In this document: positions 36,050 to 45,335 of the stretch, one piece after another
Layout: the number at the start of each line of letters is the position of its first letter
How positions within the stretch are numbered: position 1 is the stretch's first letter
DNA from: Lentisphaeria bacterium
GTDB lineage: Bacteria > Verrucomicrobiota > Lentisphaeria > Oligosphaerales > Oligosphaeraceae
NCBI GenBank assembly: GCA_024405215.1
Contig: JAKSPB010000004.1
Span: 36,765-100,764 of the forward strand
Direction: 5' to 3'
Length of the DNA stretch: 64,000 bases
Notes under the pieces: generated by a model
Seen by the model: only the letters and a program-made list of their open reading frames with translations
What the model was told of the DNA's origin: nothing
Databases searched by the model: none
Made by a program: the position numbers and the translations under genes

Positions 36050-37305
36050 GGATTCTTGAAGTTTTCCAGGGCCTGGCATCTTTTTTCCAAGGCCCTGAGG
36101 GTTTTGTCAACAGTTGGGTAGTCGCGATACAAAAAACCGAAATTCTGGAAGTATTCCGAGGACTCCAGCATCGCAGCCGTGTCGGGATTGCGGGCCAGCG
36201 TGCGTTCCACGGCGACGATCAGCGGCGTCTGCGGGTGTGCCTGCAGCCAATCCAGGCGTTCTTTCAGGCCGCGGGGATGCCAGCGGTGGAAGAGCTCCAG
36301 CTGGATGGCGACGCGCGTATGCCGGTTCCGGAAGGAGAAATCCGGAAAGACGATTTCGCGTCCGCCGGCTTTCAGGAAGGAGATGTCGTCCGCGAGGCGC
36401 CAGTCGGCGTTCAATGTCTGGAAATGCTTCTGGAAGAGCTGGAGTTCGTCAGGCAGATAGGCGGAGAAGTTATGGTAGGGGCACTGGAGATGGGAGGAGT
36501 CGTCCAGCTTCAGCATGACATCCTTCTCCTCCCAGCGGATTTCGGCTTCCAGTTCCCAGGTGGGCAGGGTGCAGACCGCGGGGAAGAAGGTCGCCAGTTG
36601 CAGTCCGTAGCGCCGCCCCTGGTCCAGGATTCCCGCCGGGCCGTCGATGGTCATTTTCAGGCATTTCAGGCGGGTGCCTGGCACGTCGGCGTTTTCCACC
36701 TGTGCCAGCAACTGGAAGAAACGAAGATATTGGCAGATCCGCCGGAGCTTCTGGGCGTCCGTCGCGCCGACTGTCAGCTTCATTTCGCGGGCGGAGAGGA
36801 GAATCGCCTGGACCAGTCCCGTGTTGTAGCGGCTGAGGAGTTGTTCGGCTGTCAGGTCGTCAAAATTCTGCAGGCAGTCATTTTCAGGAAGGTCCCCGTA
36901 GAGTTGCCCGTCAAGCAGGAGGGGATTCTCCGGACACTCCTTCAGGAGGAGGCTCTGCCAGGTGGGTTCCTTCGGGAGTTCGCCGTCGCCTTTCAGGATT
37001 TTCGCCGCGGCGTCCAGGACTTCTTTTCGCAGTGCGGGGTAGTCCAGGGCGGAGTTGGCGGAGTATTCGCTTCGGTCGTCCAGCAACTTCTTCAACGCCA
37101 AGGCAAAACGCCGGTTCTTCGCGCTGTTGAGGATGGGCTTCAGGAAATCCTCCAGTTCGCCGGCGGGGGTATGCGCCTGGGCTGCCTCCCGGTAGATGTC
37201 GATGAGTCGCTGGCAGAGATCCAGATTCGCGTCCGTGGCGACTACAAAACGCGGGAAAAGCACGCCGTTGCGGCAAAATGCGGTGACAAGTGGTTTGGTC
37301 AGCAT
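36046..37305 (-). CDS. Bax1-like (DUF790) nuclease, partner of XPB helicase
   Basis: 419 residues. In archaea Bax1 is a structure-specific nuclease that binds the XPB helicase; bacterial homologues are also found next to XPB. Seen here: QLLSRYNTGLVQAILLSA (about residue 155, the DUF790 YNTxLxQAxLL motif) and, in the C-terminal nuclease domain, REIVFPDFSF followed by AIQLELFHRWHPRGLKERL, where Asp and Glu can act as metal ligands in the Exo/restriction-like pattern. It overlaps the helicase gene by seven bases, so the two are co-translated; this supports a shared function in DNA repair. Confidence 0.75.
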   Translation of the reverse strand: MLTKPLVTAFCRNGVLFPRFVVATDANLDLCQRLIDIYREAAQAHTPAGELEDFLKPILNSAKNRRFALALKKLLDDRSEYSANSALDYPALRKEVLDAAAKILKGDGELPKEPTWQSLLLKECPENPLLLDGQLYGDLPENDCLQNFDDLTAEQLLSRYNTGLVQAILLSAREMKLTVGATDAQKLRRICQYLRFFQLLAQVENADVPGTRLKCLKMTIDGPAGILDQGRRYGLQLATFFPAVCTLPTWELEAEIRWEEKDVMLKLDDSSHLQCPYHNFSAYLPDELQLFQKHFQTLNADWRLADDISFLKAGGREIVFPDFSFRNRHTRVAIQLELFHRWHPRGLKERLDWLQAHPQTPLIVAVERTLARNPDTAAMLESSEYFQNFGFLYRDYPTVDKTLRALEKRCQALENFKNP

Positions 37306-38714
37306 CCGCAGCCTCCTGATGGAAGTGGTGTCTCGCCCGTGTAAGCGGGGTGCTGGCGGCGGCGTTCGGAGACGTACGTCTCGCCCGTGCCTTCGCTGAT
37401 CAGCTCGTAGAGGATGGCGGTCTTGCCGGGGGAGGGACGCAAAATGCGTCCCAGGCGCTGGACGTGTTCCCGCACGGAGCCTGATCCTGAGACCACGATG
37501 CCGATGTTGGCTTCCGGGACGTCCACGCCTTCGTTCAGCACCTTGCTGGTGACCAGCACGGGATAGTCGCCCGTGCGGAAGGATTCCAGGAAGGCGATGC
37601 GTTCCGCCGTCTTCGTGTGGTGGGTGATGACGGGCAGTCCGAAGAGGGTGCCGATCTGGTAGGCGGTGGCGTTGTCGGCAGTGAAGACGATGACGCGGTC
37701 ATGGCGATGCGCCGTTAGCAGTTCCGCCACTGTCCGGAATTTGGAGCGTGGCGAGCGGGATATGTTCCGTTGGCGGAAATAGGCCTGGAGGGCGCTGTGG
37801 CCTTCGGCGGAACGCGCGCATGCCCGCAGGAAAAGTCCCCAGCCTTGGGCGGAGGAGAAGGAGATGCGGTTCTTGCGGACGAAGCCCAGGTATTCCTCGC
37901 GGGCCTGCTGGTATTGCTCCAGCTCGTCGTCGTCCAGCGGCGTATAGACTGGAATCGTCTCGTAGGGGGAAAGGACGGTTTCTTCTGGCAGTTCGGTGAT
38001 TTCTTTCCGGTAGCAGATTGGCCCCAGCAGTTCCGCGTAGTCCTTTTCCAGTCCGTCGGTTCGCTCCGGCGTGGCGGTGAGGCCCAGCCGATAGGGTGCC
38101 AGGCAGAGCCGGGCAATCTGGGAATAGGCCGGTCCCGGCAGGTGGTGGCATTCGTCCACGATCAGCAAGCCGAAGCGGTCGCCGTAGAAGTCCATGGACA
38201 GGAGGGCGGAGTCGTATGTGGAAACGGTGATAGCCTGCATGTCGTGGCTTCCGCCGCCAAGGGTTCCCACTGGCAATCCGAAGGCGTTCTTCAATTGCAG
38301 CGCCCATTGCGCCAGGAGGTCCAGCGTGGGAACAACCACCAGCGTGGAGCGGGCCGCGCTGGCGATGGCCATCTGCGCCAGGAAGGACTTGCCTGTGCCC
38401 GTGGGCAGTACGACCAGCCCGCGTCGCTGGTTCTTCTCCCAGGCGGCCAGGCCCTCGCTTTGGTAGAAGCGAGGCTTTCGCCCCAGTTCCTTCGGCAGGG
38501 TAAGCGCTGTATAGTGCCGGGCCTGGTCATCGTAGGGGATCTTCGCCCGGTAGAGGCTCAGCAAGATGGCTGCGTAGTCTCCTGCCGATGCCCGGAAGCA
38601 CTGCACGCGGCTGTCGTAGCGGCAGTATTTGCCGATGCCGGCGGGCAGTGCGGTATCCGGGGCGATGTCTTCGCCAATGAGGAGAGTTCCAGATTGGAAA
38701 CGGAGGGAGAGCAT
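37299..38714 (-). CDS. XPB/Rad25-like DEAD/DEAH-box helicase
   Basis: 471 residues of superfamily 2. A short N-terminal damage-recognition-like domain precedes the motor: Q-like FYQSEGLAAW, motif I LPTGTGKSFLAQ (about residue 103), motif Ia VVVPTLDLLAQW, motif II LLIVDECHHLPG, motif III GLTATPERTDG, then motifs IV-VI (VIVFTADNATA, VLVTSKVLNEGVDVPEANIG, QRLGRILRPSPGKTA). The helicase unwinds DNA in nucleotide excision-type repair; its partner is the Bax1-like nuclease downstream. It starts three bases from the kinase gene stop. Confidence 0.87.
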   Translation of the reverse strand: MLSLRFQSGTLLIGEDIAPDTALPAGIGKYCRYDSRVQCFRASAGDYAAILLSLYRAKIPYDDQARHYTALTLPKELGRKPRFYQSEGLAAWEKNQRRGLVVLPTGTGKSFLAQMAIASAARSTLVVVPTLDLLAQWALQLKNAFGLPVGTLGGGSHDMQAITVSTYDSALLSMDFYGDRFGLLIVDECHHLPGPAYSQIARLCLAPYRLGLTATPERTDGLEKDYAELLGPICYRKEITELPEETVLSPYETIPVYTPLDDDELEQYQQAREEYLGFVRKNRISFSSAQGWGLFLRACARSAEGHSALQAYFRQRNISRSPRSKFRTVAELLTAHRHDRVIVFTADNATAYQIGTLFGLPVITHHTKTAERIAFLESFRTGDYPVLVTSKVLNEGVDVPEANIGIVVSGSGSVREHVQRLGRILRPSPGKTAILYELISEGTGETYVSERRRQHPAYTGETPLPSGGCGC

Positions 38715-38717
38715 GAC

Positions 38718-40955
38718 TCAATTCGGGATGGTGACGTCGGTTTCCAGAAGCTTGAAGATTCGGGTCAGGGACTGGATGAAGCCGATCAGCATGGTCTGGG
38801 CCTCTTCGCGGCGGTCGTTGCGGATGGCCTCCATGATGGCGACGGTCTGTTCGGAGTGCTCCAGCAGGCCGATGGCCGCCAGCTGGCCCTTGAGGCGGTG
38901 CAGAAGTGCCAGGGTCTCCTGGGCATTTCCTTGCTGGGCGTAGCTGGCCAGGTTGTCCAGCAGTGGGCGCCAGTCGGTCAAGGTCTGGGCCAAGAGCATC
39001 TTGATTTCTCCCAGGGAGAGCTGGTATTGCTCCTGCATGAAGTCGTGCATCCGGCGGATCGTGCCGGCCTCCGGGGGCTCCGGAAGCTCCTTCCCGGAGT
39101 CGCGGAGCTCGCGTTCCGGCGTGATGCCCAGCGCGTCCGCGATGCACAGCAGGAGCTGGTCTCGCTCGAAGGGCTTGGGGATGAAGCCCGTGGAGCCTGC
39201 TCCCAGGGCTTTCTGGACGTCTTCCTGGTAGGCGGAGGCGGTCAGGGCTACGATGGACGTGGTGGCGGTGTCAGGCAGTTTGCGGATTTCGCGGATGGCG
39301 GTATAACCATCCATGATGGGCATCTGGATGTCCATGAAGACGAGATCGAAGTGCTGCTGCCGGCACAATTCCAGCGCCTCGCGGCCATTTTCCGCCGTGC
39401 GGTAGGGGAGGCCGACGGATTGGCAGATGGTCTCCAGGAGGAAGAGGTTGGTGAGGGTATCGTCCACCAGCAGTGCCTTGTGCTTCTTGAGTTCTGCGCG
39501 AGGCAGGCGAACATGGTATAGATCAGAGAGATGCACTTGTTCCTCGGCCTTGGAGGCGGCGCAGTGCAGCGTGAAGAAGAAGCAACTGCCTTCGCCTGGA
39601 CGGCTCTTGAGCTGGAGCTTGCCTCCCAGGAGCTCCACCAGCGCGTGGGCGATGGTGAGCCCCAGCCCCGTGCCGCCGTAGCGTCGGGCGATGGAGAGGT
39701 CGGCCTGGGCGTAGGGTTTGAAGAGACGGTCCTGTTCGCTCTGGGTCATGCCGATGCCGGAGTCGCGCACGGCGAAATCCACTTTCAGACGTTGGTCCTC
39801 TTCCGGAACGACGGTGATTTCCAGCACTACCTCGCCGCGCTCGGTGAATTTCACTGCGTTGCCCAGAAGGTTGTCCAGGATTTGGCGTAGCAGCGAGGGA
39901 TCCGTGCGCAAAAGTGCCGGCGTTTCGCCTGTGAAGACCAGCTGCGTCTTGAGCTGCTTTCCCCGCGCGGCCTGTCGCGCCAGCGCCACGCGTTCCTCGG
40001 CGAAGGACTTCAGGTCAAAGGTGACTTCCGAGGCGGTGAGCTTGCCTGCACGGAGCTTGGTGAAGTCCAGGATTTCGTTGATGACGTGGACGAGCCCCTT
40101 GGCGCTGGAGTCGATGATTTGGAGATACTGCTTCTGCTGGTCGTTGAGCTGGGTCTCCTTCAGGTTGGAAAGAAACCCCAGAAGGCCGTTCATCGGCGTG
40201 CGGATTTCGTGGGACATGGTGGCGATGAAATTCTCGCGGGAGTGGGCTTCCCGACGCACGCGTTGGAGCAGTTCTTCCAGGCCGGCCACGAAGGTGGGGT
40301 CCTCGTCCTTTTCCGCTTGACGGGGGACTTTGGTGCTGCTTTCCAGAAGTTGTCCCGTGGGCAGTGCCAGGTAGTTTCCCAGGGTGCGGTGCTGGAGTCG
40401 CTGGCGTTTTCCTAGAAGCCAGAGGAAGTATCCCAACAGCGCCAGCAACGGGAGCGGCCAGAGCCAGAAGAGATGATCCAGGCGGGTTGCGTCATGCGAC
40501 AGTCTTGCCGTGGCTGCCTGGATTTGCAGGTCGGCTTCCGACAGCAGGCGATGGAGTTCTTCCAGGTGCCGCGAGGTCTCCCGCGCCTCAATGAAAGATA
40601 GGAGATGGGCCCGGATCTCCTTGTCCAGGTCGTCCAGTCTTTTCGCCGTTTCCTGATAGGTGCCTTGGCTGAGCAGGAGCAGTCGCATTCGGTCTTCCTG
40701 ATCTTCCTGGACTTGGCGGAGCTGGGCCAGGGCGTTCTCCCGCTTGTCGCCGCGGGCCGCGCGCTGCGCGTCCAGGGCGGTCTGCGCCCACAGGATTTCC
40801 GCCTGCCAGCCATTCTGCAATCCGCAGAGCAGCGGCGGCAAGTGGCAGCCCGTGAGGAGTGCGCTCCTCAGGGCGATCCCCAGGGAGAGAACACCCAGGA
40901 GATAGAGGCCGGCGAGGCCGGCGAGAATCCATTGTTTGCGGGATAGATTGGGCAT
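38718..40955 (-). CDS. Hybrid sensor histidine kinase with receiver and Hpt domains
   Basis: 745 residues from ATG 40955 (an in-frame TTG at 40982 would add nine). Two membrane segments (about residues 8-30 and 162-182) flank a helical sensor domain of about 130 residues. The kinase core has FIATMSHEIRTPMNG (phosphorylated His about 249), DNLLGNAVKF (N box), VRDSGIGMTQ (G1) and YGGTGLGLTIAHAL (G2). A receiver follows with VFMDIQMPIMDGY (phosphoacceptor Asp), and the C-terminal Hpt domain has LLHRLKGQLAAIGL. It therefore runs an internal His-Asp-His relay to an unlinked regulator. No response regulator gene is nearby. Confidence 0.9.
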   Translation of the reverse strand: MPNLSRKQWILAGLAGLYLLGVLSLGIALRSALLTGCHLPPLLCGLQNGWQAEILWAQTALDAQRAARGDKRENALAQLRQVQEDQEDRMRLLLLSQGTYQETAKRLDDLDKEIRAHLLSFIEARETSRHLEELHRLLSEADLQIQAATARLSHDATRLDHLFWLWPLPLLALLGYFLWLLGKRQRLQHRTLGNYLALPTGQLLESSTKVPRQAEKDEDPTFVAGLEELLQRVRREAHSRENFIATMSHEIRTPMNGLLGFLSNLKETQLNDQQKQYLQIIDSSAKGLVHVINEILDFTKLRAGKLTASEVTFDLKSFAEERVALARQAARGKQLKTQLVFTGETPALLRTDPSLLRQILDNLLGNAVKFTERGEVVLEITVVPEEDQRLKVDFAVRDSGIGMTQSEQDRLFKPYAQADLSIARRYGGTGLGLTIAHALVELLGGKLQLKSRPGEGSCFFFTLHCAASKAEEQVHLSDLYHVRLPRAELKKHKALLVDDTLTNLFLLETICQSVGLPYRTAENGREALELCRQQHFDLVFMDIQMPIMDGYTAIREIRKLPDTATTSIVALTASAYQEDVQKALGAGSTGFIPKPFERDQLLLCIADALGITPERELRDSGKELPEPPEAGTIRRMHDFMQEQYQLSLGEIKMLLAQTLTDWRPLLDNLASYAQQGNAQETLALLHRLKGQLAAIGLLEHSEQTVAIMEAIRNDRREEAQTMLIGFIQSLTRIFKLLETDVTIPN

Positions 40956-40980
40956 GAAGGAAAGAATTGCGGGGAGGAAC

Positions 40981-41023
40981 AAAAAAGCGGGGCAGCCCCG
41001 GAGAATGGGGACCGTCCCGCTTT
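40981..41023 (-). terminator. Terminator of the LA_2272-type gene
   Basis: AAAGCGGG and CCCGCTTT form the base of a hairpin that also pairs inside; on the minus strand it is followed by six T. It lies about 25 bases after the stop of the gene at 41046. Confidence 0.7.
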
Positions 41024-41045
41024 GCTGATGGCTAACAGTTCACCA

Positions 41046-41585
41046 CTAGAAGCACATGTTCACGATGGGGAAGAAGGGCAGAGTGGACTTGGTGGCGATG
41101 TTGATCAGGCCGATCTGCACGCCCTGCAGGAACTCGGTGTAGTTGACCAGGCCGATTTCCAGACCGTGGAACTCCAGGGAGGTGTTGACCAGGCCGACTT
41201 CCACGCCGTTGGCGTTGTTGCGGGTGGAGTTGACCAGGCCCACAACGATGCCGTTGGAGCTGTCCGCCAGGTTGACCAGACCGGCCTGGATGCCGGAGAA
41301 GCTGCCGCTGGTGCTGTTGAAGAGGTTGATCTGCAGGGCGGAGACGTGGGCTTCCAGGTCGCTGCTCTGTTCGCGGGAGATGGAGACCAGACCTAGATCC
41401 AGACCGGTGATCTGGCAGTTGCTGCCATAGGGCAGGTTCAGCTTCAGGCCGGTGATGGAGATTTCGGGGGGGACCAGCTGCATCTTGGGGGCCCACAGGC
41501 TCAACTGGAAGGCGGTGTTGTCAAAAGCGGGCAGGATGCTGGCGGTCAGGGTCAGCAGGGCAACGATGAGAAGAGCTTTCTTCAT
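41046..41585 (-). CDS. LA_2272-type surface repeat protein
   Basis: 179 residues with a signal peptide (LLIVALLTLTASILPAFDN). The rest is built of short repeats of the form GLVN/GLIN followed by a polar turn (SGIQAGLVNLADS, GIVVGLVNST, GVEVGLVNTS, GLEIGLVNY, GVQIGLINI), as in the LA_2272 surface repeat family first seen in Leptospira. These repeats probably form a beta-solenoid at the cell surface. A palindromic site lies 125-140 bases upstream. Confidence 0.78.
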   Translation of the reverse strand: MKKALLIVALLTLTASILPAFDNTAFQLSLWAPKMQLVPPEISITGLKLNLPYGSNCQITGLDLGLVSISREQSSDLEAHVSALQINLFNSTSGSFSGIQAGLVNLADSSNGIVVGLVNSTRNNANGVEVGLVNTSLEFHGLEIGLVNYTEFLQGVQIGLINIATKSTLPFFPIVNMCF

Positions 41586-41712
41586 GGTAGATATCGACGT
41601 TGAAAGGAAGGATTGATGAAAACAAAATTCAGACAGCAGGTAAAGTTAATCGGTTTTCCTAAATCTGCCGTTCTCTCCGAAAAATAAACTGCAAAATTTT
41701 CGGGAAAACATC

Positions 41713-41728
41713 GTCCGACGTGTCGGAC
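41713..41728. promoter_or_regulatory. Palindromic operator-like site upstream of the LA_2272-type gene
   Basis: GTCCGAC-GT-GTCGGAC is a perfect inverted repeat, followed at once by two further related half sites (GTCCGA, GGCCGAC). Nine-base AAAGTTAAT repeats lie on both sides. It is most likely a regulator-binding site for the gene starting at 41585, as it is the only gene reading away from it. Confidence 0.45.
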
Positions 41729-41766
41729 TAGTCCGATCCGGCCGACTTGTCAAAGTTAATTCCCTT

Positions 41767-42693
41767 TCATTTTATTATGTATCGTTTGATCCATGCGGAG
41801 AGGAGGTCTGGCCAGGAGTCAATGCCTAAGTTACGCACGCGCATGCCATAGCCGTGGCCGCCTTCGGGGAAGATGTGCATTTCTGCGGGAACGCGGTGTG
41901 CCATGCATGCCTTGAAGTAGCGGAGGGAGTTCTCAGGATAGACCATGTCGTCTTCGGTGAGGGCCAGGAAGGTCTTCGGTGTCTTTTCCGTGACGATGTA
42001 TTCGCCGGAATACTCCTTCATGATTTCAGGACTTGGTGTCAGGCCGAGCAGGTTGTGGCGAGAGCCCAGATGGCAGTAGCCTTCGTAAAGGGAGATGACG
42101 GGATAGATGAGAATGGAGAAGTCCGGACGGGGGTTCTGCACCGCCAGGGTGGCGTCGGTTTCCGGCAGTTTGTCGTAGCGGTTGGAGGCCAGCATGGCCA
42201 GGTGTCCGCCGGAGGAGAAGCCCATGATGCCCACGCGATTCGGGTCAATGCCGTATTGGTTGGCGCGGGAACGGACGATGCGGATGAGGCGCAGCGCATC
42301 CGCCAGCGGTGCGTCTCGCCAGAGCCCATTGCGTCCGTCGGGGGCCGGCATGCGGTATTTCAGGACGAAGGCGGAGATGCCCTGCGCATTGAAATATCGC
42401 GCCAGGTCATAGCCCTCGTGGTCGATGGCGACGCCGGAGTAGCCGCCGCCGGGGCAGACGATCACCGCTGCGCCGGTGTTGTTCTCCGCTTTGGCGGGGA
42501 AGGCCTGGAAGGAGGGAATACGGATGTTCGAGATGAAACGGCAGAAGATTTCTTCGCCGCGTTCGGCGGATTGCTCCTGGTTGTCGCCGTCGGGCTCGAA
42601 GCCGGGGACGCCTTCCGGCCAGAGGGCTTCTTCGACGGGGATGTCGCTGGGTGCGTCGTGGCGCAAGGCAAAACGAGTGGGTGTATCAGACAT
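41767..42693 (-). CDS. Alpha/beta-hydrolase esterase (acetyl-xylan-esterase-like)
   Basis: 308 residues, no signal peptide. Oxyanion-hole motif VCPGGGYSGVA (HGGG-like, about residue 79), nucleophile elbow IMGFSSGGHLAM (Ser about residue 164), and a C-terminal FPEGGHGYGM carrying the catalytic His. This fits the BD-FAE/acetyl-esterase group that removes acyl groups from sugars or plant polysaccharides. Acting in the cytoplasm, it may process imported oligosaccharides. It is followed upstream by dsbD. Confidence 0.82.
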   Translation of the reverse strand: MSDTPTRFALRHDAPSDIPVEEALWPEGVPGFEPDGDNQEQSAERGEEIFCRFISNIRIPSFQAFPAKAENNTGAAVIVCPGGGYSGVAIDHEGYDLARYFNAQGISAFVLKYRMPAPDGRNGLWRDAPLADALRLIRIVRSRANQYGIDPNRVGIMGFSSGGHLAMLASNRYDKLPETDATLAVQNPRPDFSILIYPVISLYEGYCHLGSRHNLLGLTPSPEIMKEYSGEYIVTEKTPKTFLALTEDDMVYPENSLRYFKACMAHRVPAEMHIFPEGGHGYGMRVRNLGIDSWPDLLSAWIKRYIIK

Positions 42694-42711
42694 GATGAAA
42701 TGGGGGATTTT

Positions 42712-44175
42712 TCAGGGAACAAGAAGAATGTAAGTGGGGAAGCCGGCAATGCCGTATTGCATCGCCAGGTGCGCACCGTCGCCCTGGTCGCCCTGGACGG
42801 ATATGCAGACCACATCCTTCAGGGCATCGCGGACTTTGGCGTCGCGGAAGGTGGTGGCCTCCATGAGCTGGCAGGCCTTGCAGGAGACGCCCCAGAAGTC
42901 CAGCAGCACTGGTTTGCCGGCGTAGCTGGCTTCCGCCATGGCGGTTGCGTAGTCGCTGCGCCAGAGGTCGCAATGTTCGGCGGAGACGGGGCGCATCAGG
43001 CGGAAGCCGTTCCAGGCCGTGTAGCAGGCAAAGAGCAGAATCAGGACGCCCATGGCCTTCTTCAGATGGTTCATCCAGGCGCCGGGACGGGGCAGGGCGC
43101 CGATGCCTGCGCCAAGGAAGGGCCAGGGGAGGCCCAGGCCGATGCCCAGAAGCAACGGCAACCAGAGGGCTGCTGCCGCGCCGTCCGCGTAGAGTCGTGC
43201 GGAAAGGAGCAACACCCAGATGAGAACGGGGGCGATGCAGGCGCCGGCCATCAGGGCCGCCGTCATGCCTAGGAAGGCGGCTGCGGCGAAGGCGCCGGCA
43301 TGGCTGGGCATGGCGCGGTCGCGGAAGCGGGAGAAATCCAGCAGGAAGAGATCGAACATGGCCAGGCCGAGAAGCACGAAGACCACCGCCAGGCTGAATT
43401 GGAAATACGGATTGCTGTTGACGGCGCCAATCCGCCCTCCCAGAAGAACCACGGCACATCCCGCCAGACCGTAGGTCAGCGCCATGGCGCAGCCGTAGAT
43501 GCCGCCGAGCATGGCGCCGTGGAAACGTCCGTTCCCCGCGCTTTTTGCGCCAAGAACGCCCAGCGTAATCGGAATCATCGGCAGAACGCATGGCGTGAGA
43601 TTAAGGGCGATTCCGAGAATGACGGTAAGCAGGCAGGTGAGCAGCCAGCCGCTTCGGGCGAAGATCCGCTCCAGAAGATTGGGCTGCGTGACGGTGGACT
43701 TGTTGCGGGAGCGTTCCAGCCAGGAGAGAAAATCCTCTGATTTTGCGTAGCCTACCAGCGGTTCGGAAATCCAGAAGGCTTCTTCCGCTGCGGCAGGGGT
43801 GGTCTGCCGTTCCGGCGGGGATGGCTCTTGCGTGGCGGCAACTTGCTGGGGAAGATAGCACATGGTGTCGGTGCAGCCCTGGAAGGAGAAGGAAATCCGA
43901 TCCAGTGCGGCGGGCGGGGCGATTGCCCAGCGGAAATGGGTTCCCACAGGATAGGAGTCGTATTCGTCAGCCTGCGGCCACTTCACTTGGGTGACGGTGG
44001 CATCACTGTCCACCGTCAGGGTCACGTCATTGATGTGTCCGCCTGCCGGGCCGTCCACTGTGGCTTCCGCCTGCTGAACGCCGTTGTCCTGCGTGATGCG
44101 GAGCGTCCCTTGGAAAGGAGAATCCGCTAGGAGAGAAAAGGCCAGCAGAAGGATGGCAGAGAAAAGAAAGCGCAT
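42712..44175 (-). CDS. dsbD: Thiol:disulfide interchange protein DsbD
   Basis: 487 residues. It moves reducing power from cytoplasmic thioredoxin across the inner membrane to periplasmic partners. All three parts are present: an exported N-terminal domain with GCTDTMCYLP cysteines after a signal peptide; a membrane domain with NLTPCVLPMIPITLG and GACIAPVL, each holding one of the electron-shuttling cysteines; and a C-terminal thioredoxin domain with FWGVSCKACQLME (CKAC). Shorter than E. coli DsbD (about 565). The gene follows the Nudix gene by six bases. Confidence 0.9.
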   Translation of the reverse strand: MRFLFSAILLLAFSLLADSPFQGTLRITQDNGVQQAEATVDGPAGGHINDVTLTVDSDATVTQVKWPQADEYDSYPVGTHFRWAIAPPAALDRISFSFQGCTDTMCYLPQQVAATQEPSPPERQTTPAAAEEAFWISEPLVGYAKSEDFLSWLERSRNKSTVTQPNLLERIFARSGWLLTCLLTVILGIALNLTPCVLPMIPITLGVLGAKSAGNGRFHGAMLGGIYGCAMALTYGLAGCAVVLLGGRIGAVNSNPYFQFSLAVVFVLLGLAMFDLFLLDFSRFRDRAMPSHAGAFAAAAFLGMTAALMAGACIAPVLIWVLLLSARLYADGAAAALWLPLLLGIGLGLPWPFLGAGIGALPRPGAWMNHLKKAMGVLILLFACYTAWNGFRLMRPVSAEHCDLWRSDYATAMAEASYAGKPVLLDFWGVSCKACQLMEATTFRDAKVRDALKDVVCISVQGDQGDGAHLAMQYGIAGFPTYILLVP

Positions 44176-44181
44176 GGAAAA

Positions 44182-44676
44182 TTACCAGCGTGAGTAGCTC
44201 CAGGAGACAGGACGGTCGTTGTCGTAGGGCATGAAGCCGTGGAAGGGGCGCGGATCGCCGTCAAAGACCAGCGGCAGGAAATGCTTGTCGCCTTCCCACA
44301 TGGGATATTGGGGGAAATCCGCCAGGGGAATCCACGAGAGCGTGCCCTCTTCGTTTTGGGAGAGCGGCGTTCCCTTGAAACCAGTCACAAGGAAGATGAA
44401 GCTCAGCCAGTTCTCGCCGTGGGGGCCGAAGTTGGTCCAGTTGACGGTGCCGCGCAGTTGCATGGCAGTCACCTCCAGGGTGGATTCTTCGCGAATTTCC
44501 CGCACAAGTCCCGCGGCCGCGTCTTCATTGGGCTCCAGGTGCCCTCCCAGGCCGTTGTATTTGCCGAACTGCTCGTCGCTCTTGCGGGCGATGCGGTGGG
44601 TCATGAGGACGGACTTGCCATCGGGGGAAAGGATGTACCCCAGGGTGCCGATGATGGGACAATAGCAGTTGGACAT
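44182..44676 (-). CDS. Nudix hydrolase (MutT-like)
   Basis: 164 residues. The Nudix box GHLEPNEDAAAGLVREIREE (about residues 45-64) is intact: G-x5-E-x7-REUxEE. The N-terminal KYNGLGGHLE segment resembles 8-oxo-dGTP diphosphatases of the MutT/YtkD type, so a nucleotide-pool cleaning role is likely, although Nudix substrates cannot be assigned from sequence alone. Coupled with the pseudouridine synthase upstream (seven-base gap). Confidence 0.85.
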   Translation of the reverse strand: MSNCYCPIIGTLGYILSPDGKSVLMTHRIARKSDEQFGKYNGLGGHLEPNEDAAAGLVREIREESTLEVTAMQLRGTVNWTNFGPHGENWLSFIFLVTGFKGTPLSQNEEGTLSWIPLADFPQYPMWEGDKHFLPLVFDGDPRPFHGFMPYDNDRPVSWSYSRW

Positions 44677-44683
44677 GGTGGAG

Positions 44684-45331
44684 TTAAAGAGATAGGCTGG
44701 ATTGCACGGTTACGGGTTCCCTTGTGACAGGATGCGGGAAGACCAGCTGCCACGAAATCAGGGCGATGCCGCCTGATGGAGCCAAGGACAGGGAGTCTCG
44801 CGATGCACCGTATTTCAAGTCGCCGCAAATGGGCATGCCGGCGTGGGAGAGCTGCGCGCGAATCTGGTGGTAGCGCCCCGTCTCAAGATTGATTTCCAAG
44901 AGGGTTGTGCCGTTGCGTGTTTTCAGCGTCTTGTATGACAGGCGGCATGGCTTGGCGTTTTCAACGCCGCGTGAAACGATGCGCGCCCTGAAATCGTCAT
45001 GAAGAATATAGTCTTCAAGAGTGGCTTCCGGACGCTGGGGAATGCCTTCGACCAGAGCACGGTAGGTTTTGACGATGCCATTCCTGCGCTGGGCTGCGTT
45101 GAGACGCTCCAACCCCTTCGTGGTCCGCGCAAAAAGCACCACGCCGCCTACAACGCGGTCGATGCGGTGGATCGCCTCCAGGAAGACCGCGCCTGGCTTG
45201 TTGAATCGCGCTTTGAGGAAGGCCTTGCCGCGGGCTTCCAGGGAATCCTCGTCAGTCCCCGAGGGCTGGGTCAGCAACCCCCAGGGCTTGTCCAGGACCA
45301 GCAGATGGTTGTCTAGATAGAGGGGCGTCAT
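44684..45331 (-). CDS. RluA-family pseudouridine synthase
   Basis: 215 residues from ATG 45331; a longer reading would overlap the isomerase gene. Converts uridine to pseudouridine in rRNA or tRNA. Motifs: LLVLDKPWGLLTQPS, the catalytic AIHRIDRVVGGVVLFA (Asp in HRID; the usual HRLDxxTSG is slightly diverged), and RYHQIRAQLSHAGMPICGDL. No S4 domain is seen, so it is the short, stand-alone form (as RluA/TruC). The RNA target cannot be told. Confidence 0.87.
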   Translation of the reverse strand: MTPLYLDNHLLVLDKPWGLLTQPSGTDEDSLEARGKAFLKARFNKPGAVFLEAIHRIDRVVGGVVLFARTTKGLERLNAAQRRNGIVKTYRALVEGIPQRPEATLEDYILHDDFRARIVSRGVENAKPCRLSYKTLKTRNGTTLLEINLETGRYHQIRAQLSHAGMPICGDLKYGASRDSLSLAPSGGIALISWQLVFPHPVTREPVTVQSSLSL

Positions 45332-45335
45332 GCAG

